Source: Nonomuraea spiralis
GTDB taxonomy: Bacteria; Actinomycetota; Actinomycetes; Streptosporangiales; Streptosporangiaceae
Direction: 5' to 3'
Assembly (NCBI RefSeq): GCF_014648435.1
Contig: NZ_BMRC01000011.1
Span: 186,001-250,000, forward strand
Length of the DNA stretch: 64,000 nt
The notes under the pieces were generated by a model. That model was not told the DNA's origin. It saw nothing but the letters and a program-made list of their open reading frames with translations, and did not search any database. A program made the translations under genes and the position numbers. Below, piece by piece: positions 24,923 through 33,832 of this stretch. Numbering within the stretch: position 1 is the stretch's first letter; every line of letters begins with the position of its first letter.

Positions 24923-27664
24923 GTGAACGGTCTTCTCGTCGGGCGCTCGGCCGAGCTGTCCAAGCTCGTGCGTGTGCTGGAGTCCGCGGCCGACGGCACG
25001 GCCGGGGTCGCGCTCGTCGGCGGCGACGCGGGGATCGGCAAGACGCGCCTGGCCGGAGAGCTGGTGGCCGAGGCGCGTGAGCGCGGCTTCCACGTCATGG
25101 TCGGCCAGTGCGCCGAGCTGGGCGACGCGCTGCCCTACCTGCCGCTGGCCGACGCGCTGCGCGGCGCCGAGCCCGCCGTGCGCGAGGCCGTCGCCGCCCA
25201 TCCGATGCTGGGCCAGCTCCTGCCGGGCCACGACACCGGGGCGCCCTCGGCCGGGCTCACCCAGCAGCGGCTGTTCGGGTCGCTGCTCGGGCTGCTGTCC
25301 GACGTCCAGCCGGTGCTGTTCGTGATCGAAGACCTCCACTGGGCCGACCGTTCCACCCGTGACCTGCTGGTCTTCCTCAGCCGCATGCTCCAGAGCGAGC
25401 GTGTCTGCGTGGTCGGCACCTACCGCACCGACGACCTCCACCGCCGCCATCCGCTGCGCGCGGTGCTGGCCGAGCTGAAGCGGCTGCCGTCGGTGACGAA
25501 CGTGGAGCTGGGCCCGCTGGAGTCCGGCGAGATGTCGGACTATGTCACGACCTTGGGTGAGGTGGACGCGCAGGAGCTCGGGCTCATCGTCTCGCGCGCC
25601 GGCGGCAACCCGTTCTATGCCGAAGAGCTGTTCGCGGCCATGTCCGAGGGCGACAGCCTGCCCGACGGGCTGGCCAGCCTGCTGCTGTCGCGGGTCGAGG
25701 TGCTGTCCGAGGCCGGGCAGCGGGTGCTGCGCGCCGCCGCGGTCGCCGGCCGCCGGGTGGAGGACGAGCTGCTGCGCGAGGTCTCGGGGCTGCCGCTGGC
25801 CGAGTTCGAGGAGGCGGTCAGGGAGATCGTCTCGCGCGGCCTGCTGAAGGTCCAGGGCTACGGCTACGCCTTCCGCCACGCCCTGTTGCAGGAGGCGGTC
25901 TACACCGACCTGCTGCCCGGCGAGCGCACCCGGCTCCACGCCGACTTCGCGCGCCTGCTCACCTCGTCCGCCGAGCTGGCCCACCACCATCTCGCCAGCC
26001 ACGACCTGGCCGGGGCCCTCGCCGCCTCGGCGCAGGCGGGCCGCGAGGCCGAGCGGCTGGGCGCGCCCGCCGAGGCCCACAACCACTACGACCAGGCGCT
26101 CGGCCTGTGGGACCGGGTGGAGGGCGCCGAGGAGCTGGCCGGGGAGAGCCGGGCCGCCCTCGCCTTCCGCAGCGCCGTCGCGGCGGCCGACAGCGGCGAC
26201 AACCACCGGGCGGTCACCCGGCTGCGGGCGCTGCCGCCGACGTCCGAGGTCGACGAGCGGCTGGCCTACTACCTCTTCGAGACCAACGACCCGCCCGGCG
26301 CGATCGCGGCGGCCGAGCGCGCGGTCGAGAGCGCCGAGGACGCGCCGAGCCTCGCGCGCGCCCTCGCCACCCAGGCCCGCACACTGCTGTGGGGCCCGCG
26401 CCACCACGAAGTCGAGCCGCTGACGGCCCGAGCCCTGGAGACGGCCCGCGCCAGCGGCGCGGTCGACGCCGAGGTGGGCGCGCTGCTCACGCTGGCCAGC
26501 TATGTCGAGAACCGCGGCGACGTGGCGCGGGCCCACTCACTGGTCGAGAGCGCCTCCGCCCGGGAGACGGGCGTCCTGGCGATGGACCTGCGGGCCCGCT
26601 TCCATCACGCCCGCATCCACTACGAGCAGGGCATGCTCGCCCAGGCCGCCGAGGTGGCCGACGCGGGCGTCAAACTGGCCGTCGACACCGGCCTCAACTG
26701 GAGCACCTACGGCACCGACCTGCGTTTCCTGCGCCTGCTCATCCACTACGTCGCGGGCGAATGGGACGCGGCGGAGGCGGTGGCCGCCGGGTTCGGCGCG
26801 CGGGTGGGCACGCTGTCGGAGGCCATCCTGTCGTCGTTCGCGCTGTTCATCGAGGTGGGGCGGGGGTTGCCCGCGGTCGAGGCACGCCTTGAGTGGTTGC
26901 GGCCGTTCTGGCACGACGCCCTGGCCACGTACATGTCGCGGGGCATGGCCGCCGAGCACGCCCTGTGGAACGGCGATCCGGCCGCCGCGCTCGACCACGT
27001 CCACGCGGCCCTGGCGACGCTCGACGAGGGCGAGTCCGGCACGCTGCGGCTGGCCGCCGTCGGGCTGTCGGCGATGACCGAGCTCGGCACCACGGAGGGC
27101 GCCGACGACCTGCTGGCCCGTGCCCGGTTCGCCGCCACGCGGGGCCCGACCGGCGAGTTCGTCCAGCTCGGTCCCGAGGGGCAGGCGTGGGCGCTGCGGG
27201 TGGAGGCCGAGTGGCTGCGGCTCCAGGGCCGGCTCGACGTCGAGCTGTGGCGCAAGGTGGTCGCGGCGTTCGACTTCGGCTTCGTCTACGAGGTGGCCAG
27301 GACCCGCTGGCGGCTGGCCGAGGCCCTGCTCGCGGCGGGCGAGCGGGAAGAGGCGCAGGAGCAGTGGAGCCTGGCCAAGGAGGCGGCCGGCAGGCTGCGG
27401 GCCGCGCCGCTGGAGGCCGCGCTGCTGGAGTTCGGCAGGCGGGCCCGGTTCGGCGGCGGACAGCCCGAGGGGGCGCTGACGGCGCGCGAGGTCGAGGTGT
27501 TGCGGCTGGTCGCCGAGGGGCTGACCAACCGGGAGATCGCCGGGCGGCTGTTCATCGCGCAGAAGACGGTGAGCGTGCACGTGTCCAACATCCTGGGCAA
27601 GCTCGACGTCGCCACCCGTACACAGGCGGCGGCCGCCGCCCGCACCCACAATTTGCTGTCCTGA
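24923..27664 (+). CDS. LuxR-family regulator with AAA/NACHT-like ATPase (LAL type)
   Basis: A 913-residue protein from GTG 24923, the point at which the conserved LLVGRSAELSKLVRVLE begins; an ATG at 24848 behind a TAGAAT box would add 25 residues and leave only 27 bp to the divergent LysE gene. Walker A is GGDAGIGKTRLAGELV, Walker B LFVIEDLHWADRST. A long TPR-like helical middle follows, and the C-terminal LuxR HTH is LTAREVEVLRLVAEGLTNRE ... VSVHVSNILGKLDV. LAL regulators activate catabolic or secondary-metabolic genes in response to ligand and ATP binding; target unknown. Confidence 0.92.
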   Translation: MNGLLVGRSAELSKLVRVLESAADGTAGVALVGGDAGIGKTRLAGELVAEARERGFHVMVGQCAELGDALPYLPLADALRGAEPAVREAVAAHPMLGQLLPGHDTGAPSAGLTQQRLFGSLLGLLSDVQPVLFVIEDLHWADRSTRDLLVFLSRMLQSERVCVVGTYRTDDLHRRHPLRAVLAELKRLPSVTNVELGPLESGEMSDYVTTLGEVDAQELGLIVSRAGGNPFYAEELFAAMSEGDSLPDGLASLLLSRVEVLSEAGQRVLRAAAVAGRRVEDELLREVSGLPLAEFEEAVREIVSRGLLKVQGYGYAFRHALLQEAVYTDLLPGERTRLHADFARLLTSSAELAHHHLASHDLAGALAASAQAGREAERLGAPAEAHNHYDQALGLWDRVEGAEELAGESRAALAFRSAVAAADSGDNHRAVTRLRALPPTSEVDERLAYYLFETNDPPGAIAAAERAVESAEDAPSLARALATQARTLLWGPRHHEVEPLTARALETARASGAVDAEVGALLTLASYVENRGDVARAHSLVESASARETGVLAMDLRARFHHARIHYEQGMLAQAAEVADAGVKLAVDTGLNWSTYGTDLRFLRLLIHYVAGEWDAAEAVAAGFGARVGTLSEAILSSFALFIEVGRGLPAVEARLEWLRPFWHDALATYMSRGMAAEHALWNGDPAAALDHVHAALATLDEGESGTLRLAAVGLSAMTELGTTEGADDLLARARFAATRGPTGEFVQLGPEGQAWALRVEAEWLRLQGRLDVELWRKVVAAFDFGFVYEVARTRWRLAEALLAAGEREEAQEQWSLAKEAAGRLRAAPLEAALLEFGRRARFGGGQPEGALTAREVEVLRLVAEGLTNREIAGRLFIAQKTVSVHVSNILGKLDVATRTQAAAAARTHNLLS

Positions 27665-27703
27665 CGGGCGGAGCCCGCGTGACCTTTCGTCCCAGGTGGT
27701 CAG

Positions 27704-27994
27704 GTGGCGTCGGTGAGTGTGGTGACGGCGCGGGTCGAGGAGAGGATGACCGGGGCCGTCGAGAGGGCCATGGCGGCGGCGGGCCACGGGCCGAGTGCCG
27801 TGGTCGGCGCGCCGCCGAGCAGCGCGCCGAGGGACAACGCGCCCCACGACAGCAGCCGGCTGAAGGCGTGCGCGAACGACGAGTGCGAATGGGCCTTCTA
27901 CCACCATTCCCGCTCCCGTACGCGGCGGTGGTGCTCGATGGAGCTCTGCGGCAACCGGGCCAAGCAGACGCGGTGGCGGGACAGGCGGGGGTGA
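27704..27994 (+). CDS. Short CGNR zinc-finger protein, probably truncated
   Basis: The frame from GTG 27704 encodes 96 residues. The C-terminal half is a complete CGNR zinc finger (ACANDECEWAFYHHS ... RRWCSMELCGNRAK), with the four expected cysteines. The N-terminal ABATE domain of about 120 residues found in full-length members is absent; only a low-complexity Ala/Pro/Ser segment precedes. Start sites are poorly supported: no clear Shine-Dalgarno is seen. It is either a 5'-truncated remnant or a minimal DNA-binding protein. Confidence 0.65.
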   Translation: MASVSVVTARVEERMTGAVERAMAAAGHGPSAVVGAPPSSAPRDNAPHDSSRLKACANDECEWAFYHHSRSRTRRWCSMELCGNRAKQTRWRDRRG

Positions 27995-28171
27995 GTTCGT
28001 ACATCTGGGACGCCACGTGCGGCTCTTTGGGGCGATCTTTGCGTCCCTGTTCGTAGCGTCCGAGATCGGGACCTCTCACTGGAGGGCGATGGCGGGCCCG
28101 GCCGGCCCGCTCGCGACGACCTGTCCTGCCGCGACGGGTCGGTCCGTCCCGTCTCGCAAAGGAGCAGACCC

Positions 28172-28972
28172 ATGCCCACTCTCGTCACGTCTCTGCCCGC
28201 CCTGGCCGTCGCCGGGCTGACCGCACTGACGCCGGCCGTCGTCCCGGCGGCCGCGCAGGCCGCGGTCGCGATCTCCTGCACGGTGTCCGGTCAGGCCCAG
28301 TATCTGCCGGGGGCGCAGCGGCTCCTGCATCTGGAGCGTTCCTGGAGCCGCAGGGCCCCGTGGAACTGCGTCGACCGCAGCGGCTCGGGCGTCACGGCGG
28401 CCCGCATGCGGGCCAGCTTCAACGGCGTGACGCCGAGCTGCGGCGGGCGCGCCGCGGCACACGTGTTCGAGGACGAAAACATCTTCGACCGCATGTTCCG
28501 CGACCGCGACCGCAACCTCGCCAACCGCATCATCTACGACCGGCACGACCGCAGCCTGGCCGACCGCATCATCCATGACCGCGAGGAGCGCAACCTCGCC
28601 GACCGCATCGTCTACGACCGCGAGGAGCGCGGGAGCTCCGACGGCGTCTTCCGCGACCGCGGGGACGGCTTCCGCAAGTGGAACGACGGCACCGCCTTCA
28701 CCCGCGACACCGCCCCCGGCGGCACCGGCACGATCACCATCGGCTGGACCGTCAACGGGGCCACGCGGACCAGCAAGGCCGCCGTGCGCATCGTCGAGAC
28801 CGACAACGACACGGCCAAGGTCGCCGGCACGATCCAGTCCGGGCTGTTCAGGGGCCGGACGTTCAACGGCCGGTTCGACACCTCCCTGCTCGGCGGCTCG
28901 GGCACGTGTGTGTCGGGCAGGACCGGCAGCGTGCTGAGGGGCGACTTCAAGGGCCAGTTCACCGTCGGCTGA
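28172..28972 (+). CDS. Secreted protein of unknown function with charged tandem repeats
   Basis: The 266-residue precursor starts at ATG 28172 with AGGAG upstream and has a signal peptide (LVTSLPALAVAGLTALTPAV ... AQA). After a short domain with paired cysteines comes a run of 13-residue units rich in Arg/Asp (RNLADRIVYDREE type), then a C-terminal beta-rich part (GTITIGWTVNGATRTSKAAV ... GTCVSGRTGSVLRG). The overall outline resembles small secreted actinobacterial proteins of unknown role. The repeat array may be an inserted, expandable element. It is a single-gene unit ended by a strong hairpin. Confidence 0.8.
   Translation: MPTLVTSLPALAVAGLTALTPAVVPAAAQAAVAISCTVSGQAQYLPGAQRLLHLERSWSRRAPWNCVDRSGSGVTAARMRASFNGVTPSCGGRAAAHVFEDENIFDRMFRDRDRNLANRIIYDRHDRSLADRIIHDREERNLADRIVYDREERGSSDGVFRDRGDGFRKWNDGTAFTRDTAPGGTGTITIGWTVNGATRTSKAAVRIVETDNDTAKVAGTIQSGLFRGRTFNGRFDTSLLGGSGTCVSGRTGSVLRGDFKGQFTVG
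28505..28657 (+). repeat. 39-bp coding tandem repeat
   Basis: Units end with TACGAC, CATGAC, TACGAC and CGCGAC at 28540, 28579, 28618 and 28657, an exact 39-base period after a 36-base first unit. They encode RNLANRIIYD, RSLADRIIHD, RNLADRIVYD and a diverged RGSSDGVFRD, separated by DR/EE residues. Reading frame is kept throughout. Confidence 0.85.
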
Positions 28973-28991
28973 CCACCGCGGGCCCGAGGGA

Positions 28992-29023
28992 CGTGACCGG
29001 CGGGAGCCGGCCCGCCGGTCACG
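28992..29023 (+). terminator. Strong 13-bp hairpin terminator
   Basis: CGTGACCGGCGGG (28992-29004) pairs perfectly with CCCGCCGGTCACG (29011-29023) over a six-base loop, 19 bases after the stop of the secreted-protein gene, followed by CCTCTTGATAGG. Confidence 0.8.
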
Positions 29024-29122
29024 CCTCTTGATAGGTTGTACGCAGGTGTGCCGGGAAGTCTGGTCGGCGATTCCGTTGTCGATCGTGGAGTTCCCCTTGC
29101 AGCTTTCCCCGGGCGGTCCGCC

Positions 29123-30415
29123 GTGACCGTCACCGCGTGGCTGGCGGTCGCCGTCTTCCTCGCCTCGTACACGCTGATCGCCACCGAGAAGGTGCACCGG
29201 GTCGCCGCGGCGCTCGGCGGCGCGGGGCTCATGTTGCTGCTGCACGCCACCGACGGCGGCGCGGCCTTCTTCGACGAGCACACCGGCATCGACTGGAACG
29301 TCATCTTCCTGCTGCTCGGCATGATGGTCATCGTCGGCGTGCTGAAGCAGACGGGCGTCTTCGAGTTCCTGGCGATCTGGGCCGCCAAACGCGCCAGAGG
29401 GCGGCCGTTCCGGCTCATGGTGTTGCTGATCCTGATCACCGCGGGCGCGTCGGCGCTGCTGGACAACGTGACCACCGTGTTGCTGATCGCGCCGGTGACG
29501 TTCCTGGTCTGCGAGCGGCTGGCGTTGCCGGTCGCGCCGTTCCTGATCGCCGAGGCGATGGCCTCCAACATCGGCGGCACCGCCACCCTGGTCGGCGACC
29601 CGCCGAACATCATCATCGCCAGCCGGGGCGGGCTGACCTTCAACGACTTCCTCGTCCACCTGACGCCGCTGATCGTGGTGCTGATCGTGGTCTTCATCGG
29701 GTTGTGCCGGGTGATGTTCCGCCGGTCGTTCACCTACGACCCCGAGCTGGCGGCCGAGATCATGGCGCTCGACGAGCGCGAGGCGATCGCCGACCACAGG
29801 TTGCTGTGGCAGTCGCTGGCCGTGCTCGCGGTGGTGATGGCCGCGTTCGTGCTGCATCCCGTGCTGCACTACGAGCCGTCCGTGGTGGCGCTGCTCGGCG
29901 CGGGCGTGCTCGTGGCCGTCACCAAGGTGACCACCGAGGACGCGATCCGTGAGGTGGAGTGGCCCACGCTGGTGTTCTTCGCGGGACTGTTCGTCATGGT
30001 CGGGGCGCTGGTGGAGACCGGCGTCATCGCCCAGGTCTCCCAGGCCGCCGCGCAGGCCACCCATGGGCAGCTCGGGCTGACCACGATGGTCCTGCTGTGG
30101 GCCTCGGCGGTCCTGTCCGCCATCGTGGACAACATCCCGTACGTGGCCACCATGAGCCCCATCGTGGCCGACCTCGTCCAGGCCAACGGCGGCGACGGGC
30201 CGGCGCAGGTGTTGTGGTGGGCCCTGGCGCTCGGCGCCGACCTGGGCGGCAACGCCACGGCCGTGGGCGCGGCGGCGAACGTGGTCATCCTCGGCATCGC
30301 GGCGCGCAACGGCACCCCGATCAGCTTCTGGCAGTTCACGAAGTACGGCCTGATCGTCACGGCGACGACCGTCGCGCTGGCCACGCCGTACCTGTGGCTG
30401 CGTTACCTGATGTGA
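29123..30415 (+). CDS. ArsB/NhaD-type (SLC13-like) ion transporter
   Basis: The protein has roughly eleven transmembrane helices and the family signatures LDNVTTVLLIAPVTFLVCERL-like loop (split as LLDNVTTVLLIAPVTF) and GGTATLVGDPPNIIIASRGG, repeated in the second half as IVDNIPYVATMSPIV and GGNATAVGAAANVVILG. Such proteins move Na+/H+, arsenite or dicarboxylates; no arsenic genes are nearby, so the substrate is open. The start is uncertain: GTG 29123 puts the first helix at the N-terminus (430 residues), while TTG 29036 or GTG 29048 would add a 25-29 residue hydrophilic tail. It is transcribed as a single gene. Confidence 0.88.
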   Translation: MTVTAWLAVAVFLASYTLIATEKVHRVAAALGGAGLMLLLHATDGGAAFFDEHTGIDWNVIFLLLGMMVIVGVLKQTGVFEFLAIWAAKRARGRPFRLMVLLILITAGASALLDNVTTVLLIAPVTFLVCERLALPVAPFLIAEAMASNIGGTATLVGDPPNIIIASRGGLTFNDFLVHLTPLIVVLIVVFIGLCRVMFRRSFTYDPELAAEIMALDEREAIADHRLLWQSLAVLAVVMAAFVLHPVLHYEPSVVALLGAGVLVAVTKVTTEDAIREVEWPTLVFFAGLFVMVGALVETGVIAQVSQAAAQATHGQLGLTTMVLLWASAVLSAIVDNIPYVATMSPIVADLVQANGGDGPAQVLWWALALGADLGGNATAVGAAANVVILGIAARNGTPISFWQFTKYGLIVTATTVALATPYLWLRYLM

Positions 30416-30424
30416 CGCACGTCA

Positions 30425-30431
30425 TGTCACA
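30425..30431 (+). promoter_or_regulatory. TGTCACA element, possible ECF41 -35 box
   Basis: TGTCACA matches the -35 element reported for ECF41 sigma factors and lies 30 bases before the sigJ start. After the expected 16 bases the -10 position reads GCTC rather than CGTC, so autoregulation is possible but only half supported. Confidence 0.35.
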
Positions 30432-30460
30432 CCCATAGGCCGTAAAGGCTCTCAGGGGAC

Positions 30461-31339
30461 ATGATGCCTGGAATGACGGACGTGTTCGCCGACCACCGGG
30501 AGCTGCTGTTCTCCATCGTGTACAACATGCTCGGCAGCGTCTCCGACACCGAGGACGTGCTCCAGGAGACCTGGCTGGCCTGGTCGTCGAGGGATCCGGC
30601 GGAGATCGGCAACCCACGCGCCTACCTGGTGCGGATCGCCGTGAACCAGGCGCTCGCCCATCAGTCGGCGCTGCGCCGCCGGCGCGAGACGTACGTCGGG
30701 CCGTGGTTGCCCGAGCCGCTGGTCTCGGCCGCCGACGGGGCGGAGGAGGTCGTACGGGGCGAGTCGGTGTCGTTGGCCCTGCTGGTGGTGCTGGAGACGC
30801 TGACGCCGCTGGAGCGGGCCGTGTTCATCCTGCACGAGGTGTTCGCCTACCAGCACAACGAGATCGCCGGCATGATCGGCCGCAGCCCGGCGGCGGTGCG
30901 TCAGCTCGCGCACCGCGCCCGTGAGCACGTCCAGGCCCGTCGGCCGCGCAACCGGGTCGAGGCGCGCGTGCAGCAGGAGGTGACCGAACGGTTCGTGGCC
31001 GCGGCCTTCGGCGGGGACCTCGACGCGCTGATGGAGCTGCTGGCGCCGGAGGTGACCCTGTGGGCCGACGGCGGCGGCAAGTCGGTGGTGGGCGGGCCGC
31101 GTCCCGTCCACGGCCGCGACAAGGTCGCCCGGCTGCTCGTCGCGCGCACCGCGCAGCCGATGGAGGGGCTGGACATCCAGTACAGGGAGGTCAACGGGGA
31201 CCCCTCGGCGGTGGTGTTCGTGGAGAACGCGCCGTTCGCCGTGATGGTCGTCGACCTGACCCCCGACGGGTCGCAGGTGCGCGACATCTACACGGTCGCC
31301 AACCCCGACAAGCTCTCCCGGGTGCGCAAGGAGTCATGA
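30461..31339 (+). CDS. sigJ: ECF41-type RNA polymerase sigma factor SigJ
   Basis: A 292-residue extracytoplasmic-function sigma factor. Region 2 (LLFSIVYNMLGSVSDTEDVL ... NPRAYLVRIAVN) and region 4 (LTPLERAVFILHEVFAYQHN ... SPAAVRQLAHRA) are followed by the SnoaL-like C-terminal domain of the ECF41 group. The three group signatures are all present: WLPEPL (82-87), DGGGK (203-207) and NPDKL (281-285). In ECF41 proteins this extension replaces an anti-sigma factor. The usual neighbour, a carboxymuconolactone decarboxylase, oxidoreductase or epimerase gene, is not adjacent. Start chosen at the first ATG of the ATGATG pair behind AGGGG. Confidence 0.94.
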   Translation: MMPGMTDVFADHRELLFSIVYNMLGSVSDTEDVLQETWLAWSSRDPAEIGNPRAYLVRIAVNQALAHQSALRRRRETYVGPWLPEPLVSAADGAEEVVRGESVSLALLVVLETLTPLERAVFILHEVFAYQHNEIAGMIGRSPAAVRQLAHRAREHVQARRPRNRVEARVQQEVTERFVAAAFGGDLDALMELLAPEVTLWADGGGKSVVGGPRPVHGRDKVARLLVARTAQPMEGLDIQYREVNGDPSAVVFVENAPFAVMVVDLTPDGSQVRDIYTVANPDKLSRVRKES

Positions 31340-31346
31340 TCTAGGG

Positions 31347-32348
31347 GTGAGACCTACAGCGCGGCAGGTGGCCGAACTGGCGAACGTGTCCGTGGCGACC
31401 GTCTCCTACGTGCTCAGCGGGCGGGACCGTCCCGTCGGCGCGCAGACCAGGCAGCGGGTGCTCGACGCGGCCAGGCAGCTCGGCTACACCCCCGACCAGG
31501 CGGCCCGCAGCCTGCGGCGGCGCAGCACCCAGCGGGTCTGCCTGGTGCTCGGCTCGTTCGGCGGGGTGCCGGCGGACGAGCGGCTGGCCGCCGACCTGCA
31601 CGAGAGGGCCGACGCCCGCGGCTACTCGGTGGTCACGCTGGCCGTCTGCTCGCCGGCCCGCGCCCGGTCCGCGACCGACGTGCTGCTCGGCGGCATCGCC
31701 GACGGCGCGCTGTTCAATGTGACCGGCGACCACCTCACCGGCGACCTGCTGGCCGAGCTGGCCGCCGCTGAGTTGCCCATGGTGGCGCTGCGCAACGAGG
31801 ACGTGCCCGAGGGCTGCGACGTCGTACGCACCCCGGAGACCGAGGCGTGCGCCGAGGCGGTAGAGCACCTGCTGGCCGGCGGACGGCGGCGGATCGTGTT
31901 CATGGGCCAGCGCTGCGAGCTCACCCGCGACCGGCCGGTCGGCCGCCTGCTGGGCTACACGACGGCCCTCGACCGGCACGGCGTCGCCGAGCGGGTCGTC
32001 ATCCCCGGCGCCGACGACCGGGTGTCGGCCTACCGGACCGCCGCCGAACTGCTGCGCTCGCCCGACCGCCCCGACGCGCTCTTCGCCGCCACCGACCGGG
32101 CCGCCATCAGCGTCGTCCAGGCCGCCAGGGACGCCGGGCTGCGCGTCCCGGACGACCTGGCGGTGGTCGGCGTCGGCAACATCGACGAGGGGCTGATCAG
32201 CAACCCGCCGCTCAGCACCGTCGGCCCGCTCAGGCACGACTTCACCGACGTCGTGGACCTGCTCTTCGACCGGCTCCAGGCCGAGGAGCCGCCGCCCGGC
32301 CGCGAGATCGTCCGGCCGTGGAGTTTCCTGCGCAGGGGATCGTCCTAG
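31347..32348 (+). CDS. LacI family transcriptional regulator
   Basis: A 333-residue repressor with the N-terminal LacI HTH (TARQVAELANVSVATVSYVL, hinge AARSLRRRST) and a periplasmic-binding-protein-like effector domain. It starts at GTG 31347, seven bases after sigJ, and ends in a CTAG that supplies stop codons for both this gene and the convergent MFS gene. No sugar operon is beside it, so its target is probably elsewhere or the MFS gene. Confidence 0.92.
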   Translation: MRPTARQVAELANVSVATVSYVLSGRDRPVGAQTRQRVLDAARQLGYTPDQAARSLRRRSTQRVCLVLGSFGGVPADERLAADLHERADARGYSVVTLAVCSPARARSATDVLLGGIADGALFNVTGDHLTGDLLAELAAAELPMVALRNEDVPEGCDVVRTPETEACAEAVEHLLAGGRRRIVFMGQRCELTRDRPVGRLLGYTTALDRHGVAERVVIPGADDRVSAYRTAAELLRSPDRPDALFAATDRAAISVVQAARDAGLRVPDDLAVVGVGNIDEGLISNPPLSTVGPLRHDFTDVVDLLFDRLQAEEPPPGREIVRPWSFLRRGSS

Positions 32349-33763
32349 CCGACGGTCTCGGGCACGGGCCGCGCGGCGGGTTCGGCGGCGCGGGCACGCA
32401 GGCCGAACGCGGTCACCAGCACGGCTACCGCCGCGGCGGCCACCGGGACGACCAGGGCCGTCCTGAGCGAGTCCAGGCTGGTCGCCGAGCCGCCGCCGAG
32501 CGCGGCCACGTTCACGGCGGTCACCGCCGACAGGCCGAGCGCGGTGCCGAACTGGATCGCCGTGTAGAGCAGGCCCCCGGCCAGGCCCTGCCGGTCCTCG
32601 GCCACGCCCTCGGTCGCGGCCATGGTCAGCGGGCCGTAGGTCAGGGAGAAGGCCAGGCCGAGCAGGAGCATGGTGGGCAACATGGCGGCGTACGTCCAGT
32701 CCGGGCCGACCGGCAGGAACAGCACGTACGCCAGCGCCGACAACACGATCCCGGCGAACAGCACGCGGGCGTTGCCGAACCGGTTCACCAGCCGGGGCGT
32801 GAGCGTGGGGGCCAGGACCGTGTCGATGCCGATCACCAGCATGGCCAGGCCCGTCTGCAGGGTGCTCCAGCCGCGTACCTCCTGGAGGTAGAGCGTGGCC
32901 AGGAACTGGAAGCCGGCGAAGGAGGCGAGGAACAGCAGCGCGCCCAGGTTGGCGCGGACGAGCGGCCCCGAGCGCAGGACGTCCAGGTGGACCAGCGGGT
33001 CGGCCGAGCGGCGTTCGATCAGCAGGAACGCGGTGAGCAGCGCCAGCCCGGCGGCGAAGACCGCGACCGTGATCCATGTCCCGTCGGCGGGCGCCTCCAG
33101 GCGGACGACGCCGTACACGAGCAGCAACATCGAGCCGGTGACGGTCAGCGCCCCGGCCAGGTCGAACGAGCCCCGCACCCGTTCGCCGGAGTCCTTGACC
33201 AGCGGGACGGCGGCCAGCAGGATCAGCGCCGACAGCGCCACCGGCGCGAAGAACACCCAGCGCCAGCCGATCGAGGCCAGCAGGCCGCCGGCGACCAGGC
33301 CGAGCGAGAAGCCGCCCGCCGCGGTCCCGGCGTACACGCCGAGGGCCTTGGTGCGCTGCGGGCCCTCGGGGAAGTTGCCGGTGACCAGCGCCAGACCGGC
33401 GGGCGCCATGAACGCCGCGGCGACGCCCGTGACGAACCGCGCGACCAGCAACATCCACCCCTCGGTCGCCAGACCGCCCAGGCCGGAGAAGAGCAGGAAC
33501 ACCGTCAGCCAGGTCAGGAACATGCGGCGGCGGCCGAGCAGGTCGGCGGCCCGGCCGCCCAGCAGCATGAAACCGCCGTACCCCAGCACGTACGCGCTGA
33601 CCACGCCGCTGAGCATGCCGGTGGACAGGCCGAGGTCGGCGCGGATCGACGGCAGCGCCACGTTCAGCATGGCCACGTCGATGCCTTCCAGGAAAACGGC
33701 TCCGGCCAGCACGAACAGCACGCTCCAGGCACGTGCGTCCATGCGCTGGTTCAAGGGAGACAT
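32345..33763 (-). CDS. MFS drug/metabolite exporter, DHA2-like (EmrB/QacA type)
   Basis: A 472-residue permease with about fourteen hydrophobic segments. Motif A (LGGRAADLLGRRRMF), motif C-like GYGGFMLLGG/ TGVAAAFMAPAG and the N-terminal acidic D in FLEGIDVAMLNVALP are typical of proton-driven multidrug exporters. The ATG at 33763 follows AAGGAA. It is divergent from an HxlR regulator with a dyad between, the standard arrangement for inducible drug efflux. Confidence 0.92.
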   Translation of the reverse strand: MSPLNQRMDARAWSVLFVLAGAVFLEGIDVAMLNVALPSIRADLGLSTGMLSGVVSAYVLGYGGFMLLGGRAADLLGRRRMFLTWLTVFLLFSGLGGLATEGWMLLVARFVTGVAAAFMAPAGLALVTGNFPEGPQRTKALGVYAGTAAGGFSLGLVAGGLLASIGWRWVFFAPVALSALILLAAVPLVKDSGERVRGSFDLAGALTVTGSMLLLVYGVVRLEAPADGTWITVAVFAAGLALLTAFLLIERRSADPLVHLDVLRSGPLVRANLGALLFLASFAGFQFLATLYLQEVRGWSTLQTGLAMLVIGIDTVLAPTLTPRLVNRFGNARVLFAGIVLSALAYVLFLPVGPDWTYAAMLPTMLLLGLAFSLTYGPLTMAATEGVAEDRQGLAGGLLYTAIQFGTALGLSAVTAVNVAALGGGSATSLDSLRTALVVPVAAAAVAVLVTAFGLRARAAEPAARPVPETVG

Positions 33764-33814
33764 GATGCGTTCCTTCCACAATGGTCGGTTCCTTCTTGTA
33801 ACCAGCAGCATTTT

Positions 33815-33823
33815 TGGTGACCA
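33815..33823. promoter_or_regulatory. Possible HxlR operator
   Basis: TGGTGACCA is a nine-base dyad in the 69-bp divergent region between the MFS exporter and the HxlR gene, ten bases before the chosen HxlR start. Related half-sites (GTAACC at 33798, TTGGTGCC at 33824) surround it. Short and therefore weak evidence. Confidence 0.35.
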
Positions 33824-33832
33824 TTGGTGCCT

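Noticed and set aside
28505..28657. CRISPR-like periodic repeat
   Set aside because: The 39-bp period has no spacers and keeps the reading frame of a secreted protein; it is a coding tandem repeat.
28076..30064. Long histidine-rich open frame on the minus strand
   Set aside because: It spans two well-supported plus-strand genes and an intergenic terminator; the composition is a GC-skew shadow with no recognisable domain.
31341..33824. Long minus-strand frame covering LacI and MFS genes
   Set aside because: The Arg/Gly/Pro-rich translation overlaps the LacI gene on the other strand and a real MFS gene in a different frame.
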